Part shown: positions 60,333 through 64,000 of the stretch, one piece after another
Numbering within the stretch: the stretch's first letter is position 1
How the letters are laid out: each line of letters begins with the position of its first letter
Source: Chloroflexota bacterium
GTDB taxonomy: Bacteria > Chloroflexota > Ktedonobacteria > Ktedonobacterales > Ktedonobacteraceae
DNA length: 64,000 nt
NCBI GenBank assembly: GCA_902810755.1
Contig: CADDYT010000012.1
Coordinates: 1 to 64,000 of the forward strand
Direction of reading: 5' to 3'
Position numbers and translations under genes: made by a program
Notes under the pieces: model-generated
The model's input: the letters and a program-made list of their open reading frames with translations, nothing else
What the model was told of the DNA's origin: nothing
The model's database searches: none

Positions 60333-62105
60333 ATGGATGGCAGATATGTTTCACCATCATTACAACGGTTGATTGATGAGGACGCCGTCGGGCAATTGCG
60401 CAGGCGAACGGGGCTGATGGCGGAACTGGGCAGCGAGAATGGGGAGGTGAAGCTGGACTGGGTTGAGGGCGTAGAGCGGTTGCTGGCGAACCCGGAGACG
60501 CTGGCAGCGGTTGAGATGGAGGCGCGAGACCTCTGGCAACGCGGCATCCGGCATATCATCTGGGCCGGTATGGGCGGCTCCGTGATGGCTGTGCGCGTCC
60601 TTACCGATCTTGGCTTCTGTGATGGCTCTGAAGAGGGACACTTCACCATCTATCCCCTGGACAGCACCGACCCTGGCGCCCTCAACAAGATTGTGCGCAG
60701 GATAGCGGACGCTAAAAAACTGGCATTGCCGATAGAGGCAGAGGTAGTGGATGCCGATTACTTGCGCGCCCTGTTCGGTGACGTGCTGATGGTAGGCGTC
60801 TCGATGGGCATGACCTCGGAGGAGCCGATTACGCACCTGGCATGGTTTACTGATCTGCTCGAACAGGCGGGGCTACGGCCCGCGCAACATCTGCTGGTCA
60901 TGACGCTGCCCGGCTCCTATCTGGATACATTTGCCCGCGAATATGAGGTGCCGACGCGCTCGCTACAACTGGATGGCGGCACGGGAACCGGTGGGCGCAT
61001 GAGCGCGCCCACCACGCGCGTCTTCCTGCTGCCTGCCGCGCTCTACCTGACCCGTCTGTCGGACGAACCGGGCCAGCTACAGAACGTGTTAAGCCGGGCG
61101 TGGAAGGAATATAACCTCGATCTTTCCGCCTCGCAGCCGGAGCATTCGTCGCCCGTGCGGCTGGCTGCCACGCTGGCCGATTTCAGCAGGGGCGGCGTGG
61201 TGCGCCTGTTTTTGTATTTCCCCGGCGACTGGCACAGGCTCATTCCGTGGATTGAGCAGTTGATGGAGGAGAGTCTGGGCAAGGGCGGCAAGGGCATTCT
61301 CGTCTTTGAGGGCCAGTCGCTGGCTATCAAAGCCCCCGGCTACAATCCGAGTGGTATTGTGCCGGTGCAGATCACAAGCGGGCTGGGGGATCAGAGTCCG
61401 CAGAGCCGACTGGTTGGCGTTGCCGCCGCTTTTCTAGACTGGCAATTGATTATGGCCCTCTACGGCTATCTAAACCAGATTCCGTTCGCCGGTCAGCCAG
61501 CCGTTGAGAACTACAAGGCCCGCGCCCGTGTTCTGCGTGAACAGGACAATCCGCTTGACGCGCTACGCGACTGGCAGGCGGTGGCGAGCAGTGGCCCTGT
61601 AACGCTCTTTTCCCCTTCCCCGGTTGAGATGCGGGATACCCCGGCCCGCGTGCTTGCCAGAACGCTGCAAGAGGCAGTGACGCTGCCTGAGAAGGCTGCC
61701 TACCTTGACCTGACCGTCAATGGCGAGACCGCGCCCGCTCTCTGGTCGATGCTTGAAGAGCGGCTGCACGATATCAGCAACGGCCTGCTGGGGGTGCCGT
61801 TGAAGGTGCGCCGCGCGCCTGCTGCCTACCATTCGACGGAGCAGAGCGAGATGGACGGGCCTGCTCATCTGGTCAGCCTGCGCCTGCTGGCAAGGCGGCA
61901 CGAGCGGAGTATCCTGGGCAGCTATAACGATACCTTCCTCTGCGCGCAGGCCGTCAGCACGTGGCAGGCCATGATCGAGCAGGGACGCAACTGTTTCCTG
62001 CTGGTCTTTGATGGCGCCTTTGATGAGCCTGCTCTTCCCGCGTTGGAGAAATTTTTTGTGGAGGTGGAGCAGGCGTTACGGGAAGAACTGGAGAACAGGG
62101 AATAG
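60333..62105 (+). CDS. phosphoglucose isomerase-like protein (atypical)
   Basis: A 590-residue protein with two SIS-type sugar-phosphate domains in the first 440 residues. Matches to the glucose-6-phosphate isomerase fold are IIWAGMGGSVMAVRVLTDLG, VSMGMTSEEPITHLAWFTDL and GVAAAFLDWQLIMALYGYLN with the C-terminal segment FAGQPAVENYK. The standard PGI signatures are altered and I cannot assign all catalytic residues. The last 150 residues form an extra domain (ARTLQEAVTLPEKAAYLDLT, SYNDTFLCAQAVSTWQAMIE) that is not in classical PGI. It may be a sugar-phosphate isomerase for an unusual substrate. It starts 36 bases after the LarA gene. Confidence 0.75.
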   Translation: MDGRYVSPSLQRLIDEDAVGQLRRRTGLMAELGSENGEVKLDWVEGVERLLANPETLAAVEMEARDLWQRGIRHIIWAGMGGSVMAVRVLTDLGFCDGSEEGHFTIYPLDSTDPGALNKIVRRIADAKKLALPIEAEVVDADYLRALFGDVLMVGVSMGMTSEEPITHLAWFTDLLEQAGLRPAQHLLVMTLPGSYLDTFAREYEVPTRSLQLDGGTGTGGRMSAPTTRVFLLPAALYLTRLSDEPGQLQNVLSRAWKEYNLDLSASQPEHSSPVRLAATLADFSRGGVVRLFLYFPGDWHRLIPWIEQLMEESLGKGGKGILVFEGQSLAIKAPGYNPSGIVPVQITSGLGDQSPQSRLVGVAAAFLDWQLIMALYGYLNQIPFAGQPAVENYKARARVLREQDNPLDALRDWQAVASSGPVTLFSPSPVEMRDTPARVLARTLQEAVTLPEKAAYLDLTVNGETAPALWSMLEERLHDISNGLLGVPLKVRRAPAAYHSTEQSEMDGPAHLVSLRLLARRHERSILGSYNDTFLCAQAVSTWQAMIEQGRNCFLLVFDGAFDEPALPALEKFFVEVEQALREELENRE

Positions 62106-62118
62106 GAAAGAGAGGACA

Positions 62119-63183
62119 ATGGCAGAGAAATTTCGCTTCGGCATCATCGGCAGTGGCGTCATTGGCCCGCTACACGCGGCGGCCATTGACAGCCTGCCGG
62201 ATGCGCAACTGGTGGCCGTTGCCGACACATTTTTTGAGAGCGCGCAAAAGCTGGCCGCCGCGTATGGAGCCACGCCCTACAGCGATAGCGCGGAGATGCT
62301 GGCCCGCGAGCAACTGGATGTTGTGACCGTCTGCACGCCGAGCGGCATGCACGGGCAGGACGCCATCCGGGCCATGCGCTCAGGGCGGCACGTGATTGTG
62401 GAGAAGCCGATGGAGATTAGCCGGGCGGCGCTCGATGAGATGCTGCGCGTGCAGCAGGAGACGGGCGTCAAGCTGGCCGTCATCAGCCAGCACCGCTTCG
62501 ACCCTGCCGCGCAGCAGGTGTACGCGCTGGTTCAGGAAAAGGCCTTCGGGCGGCTCGTGCTTGGCAACGCGCTGATCCCCTGGTGGCGCTCGCAGGGCTA
62601 CTACGATAGCGGTGCGTGGCGCGGCACGTGGCAACTGGATGGCGGTGGCGTCCTGATGAACCAGTCAATCCACTCCATCGACGTGCTGCAATGGCTGATG
62701 GGGCCGGTGCGCAGCGTCTACGCTTACACTGATACGCTGGCGCATCGTATGGAGACGGAGGATGTCGCGGTGGCCGTGCTGCGTTTTGACAACGGCGCGC
62801 TCGGCGCCATTGCCGCCACAACGGCAGCCTATCCAGGCGTCTCCACGCGCATCGAAATCTTTGGCGATAAGGGGTCTGCCATCATCGAAAACGACGAACT
62901 GGCCTACCTGCACCTTGCCCGCGACGATAGTGCAGAGGTGGGCGCGTATGGCATCAATGCGCCGGTTGAGCGGGCTGAACAGGGCGAGAAGACGGCGGGA
63001 GCGGCCCAGAATCCTTCCGGTATCTCCATTCGCGGCCACGCCATGCAGATTGCCGATATGCTGCGCGCCATTCGCGAAAACGGGACGCCGCTGGTCGATG
63101 GCTATGCCGGGCGCAGAACCGTTGAGATCATTCTGGCCATCTACGAATCGGCGCGTACCCATCAGGAGGTGCTGCTCTCATGA
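62119..63183 (+). CDS. Gfo/Idh/MocA-family oxidoreductase
   Basis: A 354-residue NAD(P)-dependent sugar dehydrogenase. The Rossmann motif is FGIIGSGVIGPLHAAAIDSL, and the catalytic Lys lies in IVEKPMEISR (EKP 94-96). The C-terminal substrate domain follows (WQLDGGGVLMNQSIHSIDVL, which carries the HSID/His motif). The ATG at 62119 has GAGAGGA at 3-4 bases; the upstream frame is the end of the previous gene. The stop overlaps the next gene's ATG by four bases. Partners in this family oxidise or reduce inositol and related sugars. Confidence 0.93.
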   Translation: MAEKFRFGIIGSGVIGPLHAAAIDSLPDAQLVAVADTFFESAQKLAAAYGATPYSDSAEMLAREQLDVVTVCTPSGMHGQDAIRAMRSGRHVIVEKPMEISRAALDEMLRVQQETGVKLAVISQHRFDPAAQQVYALVQEKAFGRLVLGNALIPWWRSQGYYDSGAWRGTWQLDGGGVLMNQSIHSIDVLQWLMGPVRSVYAYTDTLAHRMETEDVAVAVLRFDNGALGAIAATTAAYPGVSTRIEIFGDKGSAIIENDELAYLHLARDDSAEVGAYGINAPVERAEQGEKTAGAAQNPSGISIRGHAMQIADMLRAIRENGTPLVDGYAGRRTVEIILAIYESARTHQEVLLS

Positions 63184-64000
63184 TTCGCCTCTCCGCCTTC
63201 GCCGACGAAATTTCGCCTGATCTTGATGAGCAGATCGCCGTGTTGCAACGAGAAAACATCCACTTCCTCGACCTGCGCGGCGTCTGGCACACGAATGTGC
63301 TTGACCTCAGCGACGCGCAGGTCGAGCAGATCAAACATACGCTCGACGCGCAGGGCATCAGCGTGGCCGCCATTGGCTCGCCCATCGGCAAAGTCCCCAT
63401 CGATAGCCCCTTTGAGGAACACCTGCGCCGCTTCGAGCGCGCCATCGAACTTGCCCGTGTCTTCGCCACGCCGTTCATTCGCGTCTTTTCCTTCTATCCC
63501 CCTGCCAGCGGGACTGATCCCGCGTTATGGCGTGACGAAGTGCTGCGGCGCCTGCGCGAGATGACAGAACGGGCGCAGGAGGCCGGTATTGTCTTGCTGC
63601 ACGAAAACGAGAAGGACATTTATGGAGACACCATCGCGCGCTGCCTTGACCTCATGCAGCATGTCGAGGGCCTGCAGGCGGTCTTCGACCCGGCCAACTT
63701 TATTCAATGCGGGCAGACGCCCTATCCCGACGCCTACGAGCAGTTGCGTCCCTGGCTGCGCTACGTCCACGTCAAGGATGCGCGCGCTGATGGCAGCGTG
63801 GTGGCGGCGGGCGAGGGCGTCTCGCGCTGGCCGCAACTGCTGGCTCGTCTGCGCCAGGACGGCTACGACGGCTTCTTCTCCCTCGAACCCCACCTCGCCT
63901 CCGCCGGAAAATACCAGGGCTTCAGCGGCCCCGATCTCTTCCACACGGCCTCACAGGCGTTACAGAGCATGCTGAACGATAGTGGGTGGGAGTGGGAATG
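63180..64000 (+). CDS. sugar-phosphate isomerase/epimerase-type TIM-barrel protein (runs off the window)
   Basis: The reading frame is open from the ATG at 63180 to the end of the window (273 codons), so the stop is not seen. It begins MIRLSAFADEISPDLDEQIA, a typical xylose-isomerase-like TIM barrel start. Metal-binding signatures are LLHENEKDIYGDT, AVFDPANFIQCGQ and RYVHVKDARADGS, with FFSLEPHL near the end. Members isomerise or epimerise sugars or dehydrate inosose, commonly next to Gfo/Idh/MocA dehydrogenases, as here. It is co-translated with that gene (ATGA overlap). The exact substrate is unknown. Confidence 0.9.
   Translation, partial: MIRLSAFADEISPDLDEQIAVLQRENIHFLDLRGVWHTNVLDLSDAQVEQIKHTLDAQGISVAAIGSPIGKVPIDSPFEEHLRRFERAIELARVFATPFIRVFSFYPPASGTDPALWRDEVLRRLREMTERAQEAGIVLLHENEKDIYGDTIARCLDLMQHVEGLQAVFDPANFIQCGQTPYPDAYEQLRPWLRYVHVKDARADGSVVAAGEGVSRWPQLLARLRQDGYDGFFSLEPHLASAGKYQGFSGPDLFHTASQALQSMLNDSGWEWE

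Overview
The window looks like chromosomal DNA from a GC-rich, multicellular-type soil bacterium of the Chloroflexota. Ktedonobacteria is the best guess. This is an inference from gene content: many large two-component proteins, PATAN-type regulators, lipoproteins without outer-membrane systems, and a STAND/TPR NTPase. No rRNA is present to settle it. I recognise about 45 protein genes, two tRNAs, several terminators, and mobile or repeated DNA. There is no CRISPR array and no intact insertion sequence.

Layout. 1-610: remnant of an IS605-type tnpB and a doubtful small gene. 796-12237 (minus): a chemosensory operon in the same order as cyanobacterial pixGHIJL: double-receiver protein, PATAN protein, two CheY-like receivers, CheW, a chemoreceptor with a Gln/Gly/Phe-rich tail, and a hybrid CheA. 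No cheR or cheB is present. 12396-16006 (minus): an OmpR-type regulator and a GAF/PAS histidine kinase. 16470-20095 (minus): an MMPL exporter translationally coupled to an AttH/CrtC-like lipoprotein whose N-terminus carries an in-frame REP-like repeat. 20307-23326: a small unknown gene, DedA, an unknown gene, and a receiver gene overlapping tail to tail with an HD-GYP phosphodiesterase. 23576-30957: carbohydrate enzymes (a six-hairpin glycosidase and a GH57 glucanotransferase) with a CAP-domain lipoprotein, a PP2C phosphatase and a class I amidotransferase. 31065-31520: a short MITE-like element, tRNA-Trp and tRNA-Ser. 31622-35872 (minus): a membrane protein with His-rich motifs, a DUF4118 histidine kinase and a HAD phosphatase.

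36467-43289 (plus) is a Calvin-cycle-type cassette: class I aldolase, phosphoribulokinase, transketolase, a truncated GAPDH, ribulose-phosphate 3-epimerase and a CbbR-like LysR regulator. No RuBisCO is present in the window. 43316-46827: a decayed transposase and two exported PQQ-type beta-propellers. 47111-50569 (minus): a quinone/hydroquinone-type set (VOC protein, GNAT, esterase, then a maleylacetate-reductase-like enzyme), interrupted by a repeat-rich spacer with a second REP-like pair. 50763-51764: an EamA transporter.

52271-56839 is the most unusual locus. A 1360-residue protein fuses a membrane-spanning KAP NTPase, an NB-ARC/STAND NTPase and a TPR array. It converges on a small helical protein of a kind I associate with such NTPases. 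A defence or signalling role is inferred. 57249-64000 (plus): a sugar-acid/sugar-phosphate operon (SDR, aminoglycoside-adenylyltransferase-like protein, LarA family, atypical phosphoglucose isomerase, Gfo/Idh/MocA, TIM-barrel isomerase) that runs off the end of the window.
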